This document shows positions 8,515-18,558 of a stretch of DNA of 64,000 nucleotides, piece after piece. Each line of letters opens with the position of its first letter. Position 1 is the stretch's first letter. Origin of the DNA: an uncultured Rhodocyclaceae bacterium (GTDB lineage Bacteria > Pseudomonadota > Gammaproteobacteria > Burkholderiales > Rhodocyclaceae); assembly GCA_907163075.1 (NCBI GenBank), contig CAJQTY010000001.1, forward strand, positions 744,001-808,000, read 5' to 3'. The position numbers were made by a program, and so were the translations under genes. The notes beneath the pieces are model-generated. The model did not search any database, was not told the DNA's origin, and was given only the letters and a program-made list of their open reading frames with translations.

Positions 8515-9873
8515 ATGAATCAAACCAAGCGCGACGGCTTCACCAGCACCTTTGGCGTGCTCGTTGCCACCCTCGGCTCGGCCGTCGGACTGGGCAACAT
8601 CTGGAAATTCCCGTCGCTCACCGGCGCCAACGGCGGTGCCGGCTTCCTGCTCGTCTACCTGATCGCCACGCTGCTCGTCGGTCTGCCGGTGATGATCGTC
8701 GAAACCATGCTCGGACGCGCCGCACGCGCCAACGCGGTAAGCACTTTCGAGCGCGTCGCCCCGCGTGGACAACCGGGATGGCAAGCCGTCGGCTGGATGG
8801 GCTTTGCCGCCGCCTTGCTGATCATGGCGTTTTACTCGGGGGTGGCCGGCTGGGTCTACGCCTACATCTTCAAGGCGATTTCCGGCGAAATCGCGACGAC
8901 CGATCCGAAAGTGGCCGCGGCCGTCTTCGGCAGCCTGGTGTCGAATCCGGTGTCGTCGCTGCTCTGGCAATGGGTGGTGCTCGGCATCACCGGCAGTATC
9001 ATCATGATGGGAGTGGCCAAGGGCATCGAGGCCGTCGCGCGCAAGCTGATGCCGCTGCTCTTCATCCTGCTCCTGGTGCTGTGCGCGCGCAGCCTGACGC
9101 TGCCCGGCGCGATGCCGGGGCTGACCTTCCTGTTCAGCCCCGATTTCTCGAAAATCACGCCGGCGGTGCTGCTGACCGCGCTGGGGCTGGCCTTCTTCAA
9201 GCTGTCCATCGGCATGGGCACGATGCTGACCTACGGCAGCTATTTCCGCGACGACCAGAACATCCCAGCGACGACGACGCGGGTGATGCTGGCTGACCTC
9301 TCGGTGTCGCTGCTCGCCGGCATCGCCATCTTTCCGGCGGTGTTCGCCTTCGGCTTCGAGCCGGCGGCAGGGCCTTCGCTGGTGTTCATGACCATTCCGG
9401 CGGTGTTTACGGCGATGCCGGGCGGCACCGTGTTCATGACGATTTTCTTCATCCTGACGGCGATCGCCAGCGTCGGCGCTATCCTTTCGCTGCTCGAAGT
9501 ACCGGTGGCCATCCTCTCCGAGCGCTTCGGATTCGGGCGCAAGCGGGCGTCGCTATACACCATTCTGGCGATCGCGCTGCTCGGGGTTCCGGCAGCGCTG
9601 TCGCAGAGCCTAAGCGCCGAATGGAAGGTTTTCGGCATGAATCCGTTCGACCTGTTCGACTTTCTCAGCTCCAACCTGCTGCTGCCGCTGGGAGGCATCC
9701 TGATCTGCGTCTTCGTCGGCTGGGTCTATGGTTTTCCCGAGCTGGAAAAGCAGCTTGGCAACCGGGGAACGCTGCACAACGCCTGGCTGGTCAAAACGGT
9801 ATTCTTCCTCATCCGGTTCGTGACGCCTTTGTCGATTGCAGCCGTTCTGCTGCATGGCCTGAAGGTATTCTGA
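8515..9873 (+). CDS. Sodium-dependent transporter of the NSS (LeuT-like) family
   Basis: The 452-residue inner-membrane protein opens with the NSS hallmark GSAVGLGNIWKFPSLTGANGGAGF, the unwound TM1 and TM2 region that holds sodium and substrate in LeuT. About 11 hydrophobic segments follow and the length is normal for bacterial members. It should cotransport an amino acid or related amine with Na+; the exact substrate cannot be read from the sequence. GGAGAA lies 5 bp before the ATG. Confidence 0.92.
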   Translation: MNQTKRDGFTSTFGVLVATLGSAVGLGNIWKFPSLTGANGGAGFLLVYLIATLLVGLPVMIVETMLGRAARANAVSTFERVAPRGQPGWQAVGWMGFAAALLIMAFYSGVAGWVYAYIFKAISGEIATTDPKVAAAVFGSLVSNPVSSLLWQWVVLGITGSIIMMGVAKGIEAVARKLMPLLFILLLVLCARSLTLPGAMPGLTFLFSPDFSKITPAVLLTALGLAFFKLSIGMGTMLTYGSYFRDDQNIPATTTRVMLADLSVSLLAGIAIFPAVFAFGFEPAAGPSLVFMTIPAVFTAMPGGTVFMTIFFILTAIASVGAILSLLEVPVAILSERFGFGRKRASLYTILAIALLGVPAALSQSLSAEWKVFGMNPFDLFDFLSSNLLLPLGGILICVFVGWVYGFPELEKQLGNRGTLHNAWLVKTVFFLIRFVTPLSIAAVLLHGLKVF

Positions 9874-9918
9874 AGCAGGACGTCACCCGCCTCGCCCACC
9901 CACAGGAGCATCGCAGCG

Positions 9919-11001
9919 ATGAAAACCCATTCACAGCTTCCCTACTGGACGATCGCCGCACCGATTCTTGGCTGGCTGCTGCTCGCCGGGCAGCGGCTCG
10001 AACTCGGCAATTATTATCTGCTGCTCATGATTCCCGGGCTCCTTGCCGGAGTCCTGGCGGCGGTACATCACGCCGAGGTGGTGGCGCACCGCGTCGGCGA
10101 ACCGTACGGGACGCTGGTGCTGGCGGCGGCCGTGACCGTGATCGAGGTGGCGCTGATCGTTTCGCTGATGCTGGCTGGCGGCCCGGCAACTGCCGCGCTG
10201 GCCAGGGACACCGTGTTTGCCACCGTGATGATCATCCTCAACGGCATTGTCGGACTGTGCCTGCTGATGGGCGGCAGCCGCTTCGGCGAACAGAACTTCA
10301 GGCAGCCCGGAGTCAGCGCGTCGCTCGCCACGCTGGCCGCCATCGTCGTGCTGACGCTGGTGCTGCCGAACTATACGACATCGGTGGCCGGCCCCGTTTA
10401 CAGTCCGAGTCAGCTCGCCTTCGTGGCGGTCGTTTCGCTGATCCTTTACGGCACTTTCGTTTTTGTGCAGACCGTTCGCCATCGCCACTACTTCCTGCCG
10501 GAACAGGGCGCGGATGGGGAGGAAGAGCATGCCGCACCGCCCACCAACCGGACCGCCCTGATCAGCACCACGCTCCTGTTCGTCTGCCTCGGCGCGGTAG
10601 TCCTGATCGCCAAGGCCATCTCGCCTTCCGTCGAGACGGCCGTGGCCCGGCTTGGCGCGCCCGCTACGCTGGTCGGCGTCATCATCGCCGCCATCGTGCT
10701 CCTGCCGGAATGCCTGGCCTCGCTACGCGCGGCACGCTCCAACCGCCTGCAGACCAGCCTCAATCTGGCCCTCGGCTCGGCCCTGGCAAGCATCGGCCTG
10801 TCCATCCCGGCGGTGGCCATCGTCTCGCTGGCCACCGGCTGGACGCTGACGCTCGGCATCGACTTGAAATCGACCGTTCTGCTGATCCTTTCCCTGATGG
10901 TGGCCACCCTGTCGCTAGGCACCGGCCGAACCACGGTGCTGCAGGGCGCGGTTCATCTTGTAATTTTTGCCGTCTATTTGTTTACGACGATCGTTCCCTG
11001 A
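9919..11001 (+). CDS. ChaA-like calcium/cation:proton antiporter (CaCA family)
   Basis: The 360-residue protein has about 11 transmembrane segments. It carries two inverted alpha-repeat signatures with their acidic residues: HHAEVVAHRVGEPYGTLV followed by VTVIEVALI, and later IIAAIVLLPECLASLRAA followed by SLNLALGSALASIGLSIP. This is the ChaA subgroup of the Ca2+/cation antiporter superfamily, which expels Ca2+, Na+ or K+ for protons. CAGGAG lies 9 bp before the ATG. Confidence 0.9.
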   Translation: MKTHSQLPYWTIAAPILGWLLLAGQRLELGNYYLLLMIPGLLAGVLAAVHHAEVVAHRVGEPYGTLVLAAAVTVIEVALIVSLMLAGGPATAALARDTVFATVMIILNGIVGLCLLMGGSRFGEQNFRQPGVSASLATLAAIVVLTLVLPNYTTSVAGPVYSPSQLAFVAVVSLILYGTFVFVQTVRHRHYFLPEQGADGEEEHAAPPTNRTALISTTLLFVCLGAVVLIAKAISPSVETAVARLGAPATLVGVIIAAIVLLPECLASLRAARSNRLQTSLNLALGSALASIGLSIPAVAIVSLATGWTLTLGIDLKSTVLLILSLMVATLSLGTGRTTVLQGAVHLVIFAVYLFTTIVP

Positions 11002-11171
11002 CTGTTCTCGATGCTCCGGCGGCAATCGGCGGCGGCAGTTTTTGCCGGCGTGGCGGCAGCGAACCTTGCCGCCGCCTCCGGGCGGAACGCAGCAAGCCGC
11101 CCGAATGCCATTTGCCGCAGCTGGCGCAATTATTGCTCTGAAGCCATTGAGAAAATTCGCCAGGAGGTCGT

Positions 11172-12140
11172 ATGTCACCCATCGGAATCGCGAGCACTCT
11201 ACTCGGGCTGATCCAGTCGGCCGTATCAACGAGCAGCAGCACGTCAAACCAGGCTGCAACGGCGCGCTCCGGCTCGATTGAGGAAGCCAACTTTTCCTCG
11301 TCGCTGACGCTGCGCATGGCGGCACTTCAGGCGCAATCGGTGACTGGCCTGCTCGGCTCGCTGCCGGCTGGCGGCAAGGCTTCGTCCGCTTTCGACTTCC
11401 TCGGCACCATGCAAACCGCCGGCTCCGCCGCGATCCCCGGGCTTTCCGCGACGGGGCGCAATCTGACGCTGTTCGACCCGGAATCGGCCTACCGGATGAT
11501 GACCGCGATCAACAACGGCGATGTCACCTACAAGGCCCAATTTTCCGAGCTGAGTGAGATGAAAACCGCGGTGACCGGCATGCAGCAGGCTGGCCTGACG
11601 CTGGGCGCGGTGAGCGAGTCGCTGGACGACGCGGCGATCAAGACCCAGTTGCAGACGTTTGCCGCGAAGTACAACGAATGGATCGGGCGTTTCGACGGCA
11701 CGGTGCAAGGCGATGGCCTGCTGGCCGGCACGCAGGCCGCCACGATCTCGCTCTACGAACTCAAGCAGAGCGTCGAAAACATCTTCAATGGCGCCAAGGG
11801 CGGCTTCCACGGCCTGCGCGACCTGGGTTTAAGCATCGACCCGAAAACCAATCTCGCCGTGCTCGACACCGCCAAGCTGGATTCGGTACTGGGCACCAAC
11901 CGGCAAGGTGCCATCGGTACCATCACCGAGTTCGGCGCCAACTTTGCCCGATCGGCCGAGCTGCTCAATTCCGCCAACAACTTCATCCCCAACCGGCTGG
12001 CCAACCTGGACCGGGTGATCGACTACATCGGCGAGAACAAGCCCGCCCTGCAGGCCGAATTCGGGCTCGGCAACCCGGCCACGCCGTCAGCACAGGTCGC
12101 CAGGGCGCTGGCCGCCTACAACCAGAACTGGCCGACATAA
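11172..12140 (+). CDS. FliD C-terminal-like protein without flagellar neighbours
   Basis: The 322-residue protein has a serine-rich N-terminus. Its C-terminal half resembles the FliD_C domain of flagellar hook-associated protein 2: FAAKYNEWIGRF, GLLAGTQAATISLYELKQSV, LRDLGLSIDPKTNLAVLD and the late helix LLNSANNFIPNRLANLDRVIDYI. True FliD proteins are 450-600 residues with an N-terminal FliD_N domain that is missing here, and no flagellar gene is in the window. A perfect AGGAGG lies 7 bp before the ATG. It may be a FliD-derived surface protein; the role is unknown. Confidence 0.7.
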   Translation: MSPIGIASTLLGLIQSAVSTSSSTSNQAATARSGSIEEANFSSSLTLRMAALQAQSVTGLLGSLPAGGKASSAFDFLGTMQTAGSAAIPGLSATGRNLTLFDPESAYRMMTAINNGDVTYKAQFSELSEMKTAVTGMQQAGLTLGAVSESLDDAAIKTQLQTFAAKYNEWIGRFDGTVQGDGLLAGTQAATISLYELKQSVENIFNGAKGGFHGLRDLGLSIDPKTNLAVLDTAKLDSVLGTNRQGAIGTITEFGANFARSAELLNSANNFIPNRLANLDRVIDYIGENKPALQAEFGLGNPATPSAQVARALAAYNQNWPT

Positions 12141-12252
12141 GGCCGCCGCTGGCGCCCGTTCAGGCACTAGAAATCGCCCCTCCGCGCTGTTGCCACAGCG
12201 CAACAATGGAGACCTGCCGCACGGTCAGAATTCCCCGTTCCGCATCATAAAT

Positions 12253-12281
12253 TTGTATGCTGCACCGCAGCAGCCTATAAT
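12253..12281 (+). promoter_or_regulatory. Candidate promoter for the MaoC-Pta / ackA operon
   Basis: TTGTAT and a consensus TATAAT are separated by 17 bp in the 354-bp gap between 12141 and 12494. It would give a leader of about 200 nt before the ATG at 12495. No other feature is seen in the gap. Confidence 0.45.
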
Positions 12282-12494
12282 CAATTCCACACTGGAAAAA
12301 GGGACGCTCCGCGTATTCATGCTGTTCGACTACGGGGCGCATCACAGGGAACAAGTCGCCTGTGACTGCAGCGGATTGTCGCTTCCGGCAAATGTTGCGG
12401 CCAAATTTCCGACTGAGGTCGTCGCCTGTTTTGACATCCGGGTCGAGGATGCCCGAGTGGGTGGTACAGGAACAATCCTTTTCGGAGCTTTAAC

Positions 12495-13916
12495 ATGCGC
12501 ATAGAAACCCACCAAAACTTTCTCGAGAGCCGGACTTACGACGAATTGCATGTCGGCGACAGCTCGGAACTGGTACGCACGCTGCGTGCCGAAGACATCC
12601 AGCTCTTTGCCATCATGTCCGGCGACGTCAATCCGGCGATCGGCGATCTGGCATTTTCGAAGAGTGGCATGTTCCGGGAAGTCATTGCGCACGGCATGTG
12701 GAGCGCCTCGCTGATTTCCACCGTGCTCGGCACGCAATTGCCCGGGCCGGGCACCATCCTGTTCGATCAGTCCCTGCGCTTCGTGCGACCGGTAACGCTC
12801 GGCGACACGATTACCGTCATGGTCACGGTCAAACAGATGTTCGCCCACAACCAGCACATCCTGTTCGACTGCTCGTGCGTCAACCAGGAAGGCATGCAGG
12901 TGGTACAGGGCACGGCCGAAGTCCTGGCACCGAGTGAAAAGGTGAGAACCAAGCGCGTCGATTTGCCCGACATCACGATTTCGGACAAATACTCGCGGCT
13001 GCAAAACCTGGTCGCCCGCGCCAAGGGGCTCCCGCCGATCGACATGGCCGTCGTTCACCCGTGCGACCTGGAATCACTGAAGGGCGCGCTGATGGCCGCC
13101 GAAGCCGGCCTGATCGATCCCATCCTGATCGGCCCCGAGCCCAAGATCCGCGGCATCGCCGACGAATACGGACTGGACCTCAGGCAGCACCGCATCGTCA
13201 ATGTCAAGCACAGCCACGAATCGGCGGCCATGGCCGTCACCCTGATCCGCAGCGGCGATGCCGAAGCGCTGATGAAGGGCAGTCTGCACACCGACGAACT
13301 GATGGCCGAAGTGGTATCGCGTGCCGCCGGCCTGCGCACCGCGCGCCGTATCAGCCATGTCTTCCTGATGGACGTGCCGACCTACCCGCGCCCGATCCTG
13401 ATCACCGATGCGGCGATCAACATTGCACCGACGCTCGAGGAAAAGGTTCACATCATCCAGAACGCCATCGACCTGGCGCACATCATCGGCATTCCGGAAC
13501 CCAAAGTGGCCATCCTCTCCGCGGTCGAAACGATCAATCCCAAGATCCAGTCCACGCTCGACGCCGCCGCGTTGTGCAAGATGGCTGATCGTGGCCAGAT
13601 CACCGGCGGTCTGCTCGACGGCCCGCTGGCCTTTGACAACGCGGTATCGATCGACGCCGCAAGAACCAAGGGCATCAGCTCGGCGGTGGCCGGTCGTGCC
13701 GAAATTCTCGTCGTCCCCGACCTCGAATCGGGCAACATGGTGGCCAAGCAACTGGAGTATCTGGCCAACGCACTGACCGCCGGCATCGTGCTCGGCGCCA
13801 AGGTGCCGATCGTGCTCACCAGCCGTGCCGATACGGCCGAGACACGCATCGCCTCGTGCGTCATCGCCACCCTGATCGCCCACTACAACCGGAACAAGGT
13901 GCTCGAAACTGAATGA
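12495..13916 (+). CDS. Fused MaoC-type enoyl-CoA hydratase and phosphate acyltransferase
   Basis: The 473-residue protein fuses a MaoC-like hot-dog domain (residues about 10-150, with FAIMSGDVNPAIGD and IAHGMWSASLIS) to a phosphate acetyl/butyryltransferase domain (about 170-470, with MKGSLHTDELM, FLMDVPTYPRPILITDAAIN and VVPDLESGNMVAKQL). The second half should swap acyl groups between CoA and phosphate; the first half is a predicted (R)-hydratase. It overlaps ackA by 4 bp (ATGA), so acyl-CoA to acyl-phosphate to acid plus ATP is the likely operon function. The hydratase half could also link crotonyl-CoA to PHA metabolism (inference). Confidence 0.92.
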   Translation: MRIETHQNFLESRTYDELHVGDSSELVRTLRAEDIQLFAIMSGDVNPAIGDLAFSKSGMFREVIAHGMWSASLISTVLGTQLPGPGTILFDQSLRFVRPVTLGDTITVMVTVKQMFAHNQHILFDCSCVNQEGMQVVQGTAEVLAPSEKVRTKRVDLPDITISDKYSRLQNLVARAKGLPPIDMAVVHPCDLESLKGALMAAEAGLIDPILIGPEPKIRGIADEYGLDLRQHRIVNVKHSHESAAMAVTLIRSGDAEALMKGSLHTDELMAEVVSRAAGLRTARRISHVFLMDVPTYPRPILITDAAINIAPTLEEKVHIIQNAIDLAHIIGIPEPKVAILSAVETINPKIQSTLDAAALCKMADRGQITGGLLDGPLAFDNAVSIDAARTKGISSAVAGRAEILVVPDLESGNMVAKQLEYLANALTAGIVLGAKVPIVLTSRADTAETRIASCVIATLIAHYNRNKVLETE

Positions 13917-15097
13917 AGCCGTGCATTCTGACGATCAACGCCGGTTCGTCGTCGATCAAGTTCGCGCTATTCGAACTCGCCCATCCGCTGTCTGAAAAAG
14001 CGAGTGTCTCGGGCCAGATCGACGCCATCGGGAGCGATGCAATCCGGCTTGTCGCCAGGAACCAGGCCGGTACGCGCATGGTCGACCAAGCCTTGCCGGG
14101 CGGCGCCGCGACCCGCCACCAGCAGGCCTTCGAGCACCTGCTGCAATGGTTCGCGGCCAACGAAAATGGCGGCACGATTATCGCCGTCGGTCACCGGGTG
14201 GTGCATGGCGGCGACAGCCATGCGACACCGGTCGTGCTCGACGTCGCCGCGGTGGAACAACTGGCCCAGTACACCAAGCTCGCCCCCCTGCACCAGCCGC
14301 ACAACCTGAACGGCATCCACGCCCTGCAGGCGACACTTCCCGACGTGCCGCAGGTGGCCTGTTTCGACACCGCCTTCCACCGCGCGCAGCCGAGCATCGC
14401 GCAAACCTACGGGCTGCCGCGCAAGCTGACGGAGGAAGGCGCCAAGCGCTACGGATTCCACGGCCTGTCCTACGAATACATCGCCGGCGCCTTGCCCCGG
14501 TACAGCGCCAAGGCTGACGGCCGGGTCGTCGTCGCGCACCTCGGCAACGGTGCCAGCATGTCGGCCATGGTCGGTCGCCAATGCGTCGCCTCGACGCTCG
14601 GCTTTTCCACCATCGACGGCCTCATCATGGGCACCCGCTGCGGCAATCTCGATCCGGGCCTGGTCCTTCACCTGATGGAAACCCGGGGGCTCGGCGTCAA
14701 GGAAATGACCCGGATCCTCTACAAGGAATCCGGCCTGCTGGGCATTTCCGGCATTTCGTCGGACATGCGCACCCTGCGCGCAAGCGACCGGCCGGAAGCG
14801 GCGGAAGCCATCGAACTCTTCTGCTACCGCATCGTGCGCGAGCTGGGCTCGCTGACGGCCGCCGCTGGCGGGCTCGACGCGCTGGTATTCACCGGCGGCA
14901 TCGGCGAGCACGATGCCCACGTGCGCCGCCGCATCTGCCAGCAGGCGCGGTGGCAGGGCGTACTGCTCGACGAGACAGCGAACGAGCGCCACGATCTTCG
15001 CATCAGCGCACCGGAAAGCGCGGTCGATGTGCTGGTAATCCCGACCAACGAGGAATGGATGATCGCCCACCACGTCCAGGTCCTGCTCCGGCTGTAG
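13913..15097 (+). CDS. ackA: Acetate kinase
   Basis: The 394-residue protein has the acetate/propionate kinase signatures: ILTINAGSSSIKFALF at the N-terminus, VGHRVVHGG, RYGFHGLSYEYI, VAHLGNGASMSA, GLIMGTRCGNLDPG and VFTGGIGEH. It makes ATP from acetyl phosphate or works in reverse. The start overlaps the stop of the upstream MaoC-phosphotransacetylase gene, so translation is probably coupled. A strong terminator follows 23 bp after the stop codon. Confidence 0.96.
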   Translation: MKPCILTINAGSSSIKFALFELAHPLSEKASVSGQIDAIGSDAIRLVARNQAGTRMVDQALPGGAATRHQQAFEHLLQWFAANENGGTIIAVGHRVVHGGDSHATPVVLDVAAVEQLAQYTKLAPLHQPHNLNGIHALQATLPDVPQVACFDTAFHRAQPSIAQTYGLPRKLTEEGAKRYGFHGLSYEYIAGALPRYSAKADGRVVVAHLGNGASMSAMVGRQCVASTLGFSTIDGLIMGTRCGNLDPGLVLHLMETRGLGVKEMTRILYKESGLLGISGISSDMRTLRASDRPEAAEAIELFCYRIVRELGSLTAAAGGLDALVFTGGIGEHDAHVRRRICQQARWQGVLLDETANERHDLRISAPESAVDVLVIPTNEEWMIAHHVQVLLRL

Positions 15098-15120
15098 TCC
15101 ACTAATCCACACCCCTGAAA

Positions 15121-15162
15121 GCCACGCGCCGCGGCGAGTCGATGCCGCGGCGCGTGGCTTTT
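15121..15162 (+). terminator. Strong rho-independent terminator after ackA
   Basis: A perfect 15-bp GC-rich stem (GCCACGCGCCGCGGC paired with its complement) with an 8-nt loop is followed by TTTT. It closes the acyltransferase-kinase operon before the nrdJ control region. Confidence 0.85.
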
Positions 15163-15280
15163 GTGCATCGGCGGCCGACGCCCGCCGATGGCCTGGCACG
15201 GCGCAGCAAAAAATAAATTTTCTCCCCGCAAAACGGTGATTTCAAAGTCTTTTTTGTGATGGCGATGAATAAGTCACAAC

Positions 15281-15327
15281 AACTACATTTAGTCAACTAA
15301 TTGCCTTGGACCACTACATATAGTAGA
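15281..15327. promoter_or_regulatory. Pair of NrdR boxes upstream of nrdJ
   Basis: Two imperfect palindromes, AACTACATTTAGTCAA (15281-15296) and CACTACATATAGTAGA (15312-15327), match the NrdR-box pattern acaCwATATwGtgt. Their starts are 31 bp apart, three helical turns, the classic spacing for the ATP/dATP-sensing repressor NrdR. They lie about 140-180 bp before the nrdJ start. The rest of the 366-bp gap holds the ackA terminator; no cobalamin riboswitch was recognised. Confidence 0.75.
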
Positions 15328-15463
15328 TTTGCGTCTGACCGAGCCCAACGAACCGGCCCCGATAAGCCCGTGCTTGCAGAACCGGATCACAAGCGGTCTG
15401 ATCCAATCGATTGACCGCGACCGCCAACCACAACGCGCCGACCACGACACAGAGAGGCAGAAC

Positions 15464-18361
15464 ATGAGCCAGATTTCAGAGCAGCTATCCTTGACCGCAA
15501 TCGCCGAAGTACCGGAAAGCGTCCCCCTCGCCGAGCAGGAAATCTCCGGCGAGGTTCTCCTCGAAAAATACGCCAAGGGCAGCGAAACCAGCGTTCACGA
15601 CGTGCGCCGCCGCGTCGCTCGGGCGCTCGCCGTGATTGAGGACGAGAAGCACCGCGCGCGCTGGGAAGAGCGCTTCCTGTGGGCTCAGGAAAACGGATTC
15701 GTCCCCGCCGGCCGCATCAACTCCGCCGCCGGAACGCCGCTGGCAGCGACGCTGATCAACTGTTTCGTGCAGCCGGTGGGCGACTCCATCGTCGAAATCG
15801 TCGATGGCAAGCCGGGCATCTACAGCGCGCTGGCCGAGGCGGCCGAAACCATGCGCCGCGGCGGCGGCGTCGGCTACGATTTTTCGTCGATCCGGCCGCA
15901 GGGCGCGCTGGTCAAGGGTACGCAGTCGCGTGCATCCGGCCCCGTCTCGTACATGCGCGTTTTTGACCGCTCGTGTGAAACCGTCGAATCGGCCGGCGCC
16001 CGCCGTGGCGCGCAGATGGGCGTACTGCGCTGCGATCATCCGGACATCGAGGTCTTCATCCACGCCAAGGACAAGGGCGACCTGAGCAACTTCAACGTCT
16101 CCATAGCCGTCACCGACGCCTTCATGCAAGCCGTCGAAGCCGATGCCGAGGTTGAACTCTCGCACCGCGCCGAACCCAACGCCGACATGAAGTCGTTTGG
16201 CGCCTACCAGCGCGACGACGGCCTGTGGGTCTATCGCAAGGTGCGCGCCCGCGACCTGTGGGACCAGGTCATGAAGTCCACCTACGATCATGCCGAACCG
16301 GGAATCCTCTTCCTCGACCGCATGAACAAGGACAACAACCTCTACTACTGCGAACTGATCGAGGCCACCAACCCCTGCGCCGAACAGCCGCTGCCGCCCT
16401 ACGGCTGCTGCTGCCTGGGTTCGATCAACCTCACCCTGTTCGTCAGGCGGGCCTTCACCAACCGTGCCGAGTTCGATTTCGCCGCCTTCGGCGAAGTCAT
16501 CAAGGTATCGACGCGCATGCTCGACAACGTGCTCGACGTCACCGCCTGGCCGCTCGAGCGTCAGCGCGAGGAAGCCGCCAACAAGCGCCGCGTCGGCCTT
16601 GGCTTTACCGGCCTGGGCGATGCCCTATGCATGCTGGCGCTGCGCTACGACCGCCCGGAAGCCTTCGCCATGGCGGCGCGCATCTCCGAATACATGCGCG
16701 ACACGGCCTACCTGGCGTCGGTCGAACTGGCGCGCGAGCGCGGCGCCTTCCCGCTGTTCAACGCCGAACTCTATCTGTCCGGCGGCAATTTCGCCTCGCG
16801 CCTGCCGGCCGGCGTCAAGGCCGAGATCCGCAAGCACGGCCTGCGCAACTCGCACCTGCTCTCCATCGCGCCGACCGGAACCATCTCGCTGGCCTTCGCC
16901 GACAACGCCAGCAACGGCATCGAACCGCCCTTCTCGTGGACCTACAACCGCAAGAAACGCATGATCGACGGTACGCTCAAGGAATACGCCGTCGAGGACT
17001 ACGCCTGGCGCCTCTACCGGCACATGGGTGGCGACGTCGACAAGCTGCCCGACTACTTCGTCACGGCGCTCGAACTCTCCGCCCAGGCGCACAAGGACAT
17101 GGTGGCCGCTGTCGCCCCGTACATCGACACCTCGATCTCGAAGACGGTCAATGTCCCGGCCGACTACCCCTATGAAGAGTTCCAGGATCTCTACATGAGC
17201 GCCTGGAAAGCCGGGCTCAAGGGTCTCGCCACCTATCGCCCGAACAGCGTGCTCGGCTCGGTCCTCTCGGTCGAATCGGCGAGCGCCCCGAGCAAGGCCG
17301 AGGTCGACGCCAAGTCGCCGCAGGACTTCGTCAGCGGCGACGCCAACCGCCGCCTGTCGATCAAGGACTTGCCGGCACCGGTGCTCTCCAGCCTGCGCTG
17401 GCCTGGCCGCCCGAACCTGCCGGAAGGCAACATGGCATGGACTTACATGATCGACCACGAGCACGGCAAGTTCGCCCTCTTCGTCGGTCATATCGAGCAG
17501 GAAGGCCGCTCGTGGCCGTTCGAAGCCTGGGTCAACGGCCCGGCGCAGCCGCGCGGCCTCGGTGCCGTGGCCAAGACGCTGTCGATGGACATGCGCGCCA
17601 ACGACCACGCCTGGCTGGCGCTCAAACTCGAATCGCTGGCCAGGACGCCCGACGGCCAGGGCTTCGAGATGCCCTACCCGCCGCACGGCGAACGCAAGCG
17701 CATGCCGTCGATCGTCTCGGCGATGGCGCGACTGATCCAGTTCCGCGTCGAACAGCTCGGCTTCTTCAAGAACGAGGGCCCGACCCCGGTGCTCGACGCC
17801 ATGTTCAGCCTGAAGGAACCGAAGACCGGCACCGACGGCACGCTGTCATGGACGGTCGACATCTTCAACCCGGCCACCGAAGAAGATTTCGTTCTCGGCC
17901 TCAAGGAAATCACCCTGCCCGACGGCGTCACCCGCCCCTACTCGGTGTGGCTCTCCGGCAACTACCCGCGCGCCCTTGACGGCCTGACCAAGCTGCTCTC
18001 GCTCGACATGCGCGTGCTCGACCCGGCCTGGATCGGTATGAAACTGCGCAAGCTGCTCGACTACCCCGAGCCGCTCGGCGACTTCATGGCCTTCATCCCC
18101 GGCACGCGCAAGCAGACCAACTACCCGTCGACCGTCGCCTACCTGGCGCAACTCATCATCCACCGCTACGCCATGCTCGGCATCCTCGACGAGAACGGCA
18201 TGCCGCTGCAGCAGATGGGGATTCTGCAATCCCCGGTCGGCAGCACCGCCGCCAAGCCAACCGCCGGCAAGTTGTGCGGCGAATGCGGCAACCACACCAT
18301 GATCCGCAAGGACGGCTGCGACTTCTGCACCGCCTGCGGCGCAGTCGGTACCTGCGGCTAG
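15464..18361 (+). CDS. nrdJ: Adenosylcobalamin-dependent (class II) ribonucleotide reductase
   Basis: The 965-residue enzyme starts at [16 protein letters not shown] with AGAGAGG 7 bp upstream; the open frame before it is not homologous. It contains the reductase core with [47 protein letters not shown] (about 303) and [12 protein letters not shown]-terminal extension carries repeated hydrophobic segments, and a terminal zinc-ribbon/redox tail has CGECG and CDFCTACG. It makes deoxyribonucleotides without needing oxygen, using vitamin B12. NrdR boxes upstream indicate dNTP-responsive control. The same genome fragment encodes another B12 enzyme, IcmF. Confidence 0.95.
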   Translation: MSQISEQLSLTAIAEVPESVPLAEQEISGEVLLEKYAKGSETSVHDVRRRVARALAVIEDEKHRARWEERFLWAQENGFVPAGRINSAAGTPLAATLINCFVQPVGDSIVEIVDGKPGIYSALAEAAETMRRGGGVGYDFSSIRPQGALVKGTQSRASGPVSYMRVFDRSCETVESAGARRGAQMGVLRCDHPDIEVFIHAKDKGDLSNFNVSIAVTDAFMQAVEADAEVELSHRAEPNADMKSFGAYQRDDGLWVYRKVRARDLWDQVMKSTYDHAEPGILFLDRMNKDNNLYYCELIEATNPCAEQPLPPYGCCCLGSINLTLFVRRAFTNRAEFDFAAFGEVIKVSTRMLDNVLDVTAWPLERQREEAANKRRVGLGFTGLGDALCMLALRYDRPEAFAMAARISEYMRDTAYLASVELARERGAFPLFNAELYLSGGNFASRLPAGVKAEIRKHGLRNSHLLSIAPTGTISLAFADNASNGIEPPFSWTYNRKKRMIDGTLKEYAVEDYAWRLYRHMGGDVDKLPDYFVTALELSAQAHKDMVAAVAPYIDTSISKTVNVPADYPYEEFQDLYMSAWKAGLKGLATYRPNSVLGSVLSVESASAPSKAEVDAKSPQDFVSGDANRRLSIKDLPAPVLSSLRWPGRPNLPEGNMAWTYMIDHEHGKFALFVGHIEQEGRSWPFEAWVNGPAQPRGLGAVAKTLSMDMRANDHAWLALKLESLARTPDGQGFEMPYPPHGERKRMPSIVSAMARLIQFRVEQLGFFKNEGPTPVLDAMFSLKEPKTGTDGTLSWTVDIFNPATEEDFVLGLKEITLPDGVTRPYSVWLSGNYPRALDGLTKLLSLDMRVLDPAWIGMKLRKLLDYPEPLGDFMAFIPGTRKQTNYPSTVAYLAQLIIHRYAMLGILDENGMPLQQMGILQSPVGSTAAKPTAGKLCGECGNHTMIRKDGCDFCTACGAVGTCG

Positions 18362-18403
18362 GCGGCGCTGGCCGGTACCCAGTCGTGTAGGTCCGCAACT
18401 ACC

Positions 18404-18480
18404 GTCATACCGGCGAAAGCCGGTATCCAGACCGGAGCCGGACTCAACCCCTGGACCCCGGCTTGCGCCGGGGTGACGGA
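18404..18480. repeat. REP/BIME-type intergenic repeat
   Basis: Two hairpins in tandem: ATACCGGC-GAAA-GCCGGTAT, then CCCCGGCTTGCGCCGGGG. The same two-hairpin layout occurs at 21709, 24451 and 53897 and, inside a coding region, at 31445. Confidence 0.75.
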
Positions 18481-18558
18481 TCGTCAGAATATTTCGCAAT
18501 TAGCCAGCCGCTATTGGACTGAATTCGTTATCCTCGCCTCGCCGAGAACGTAATCTCT

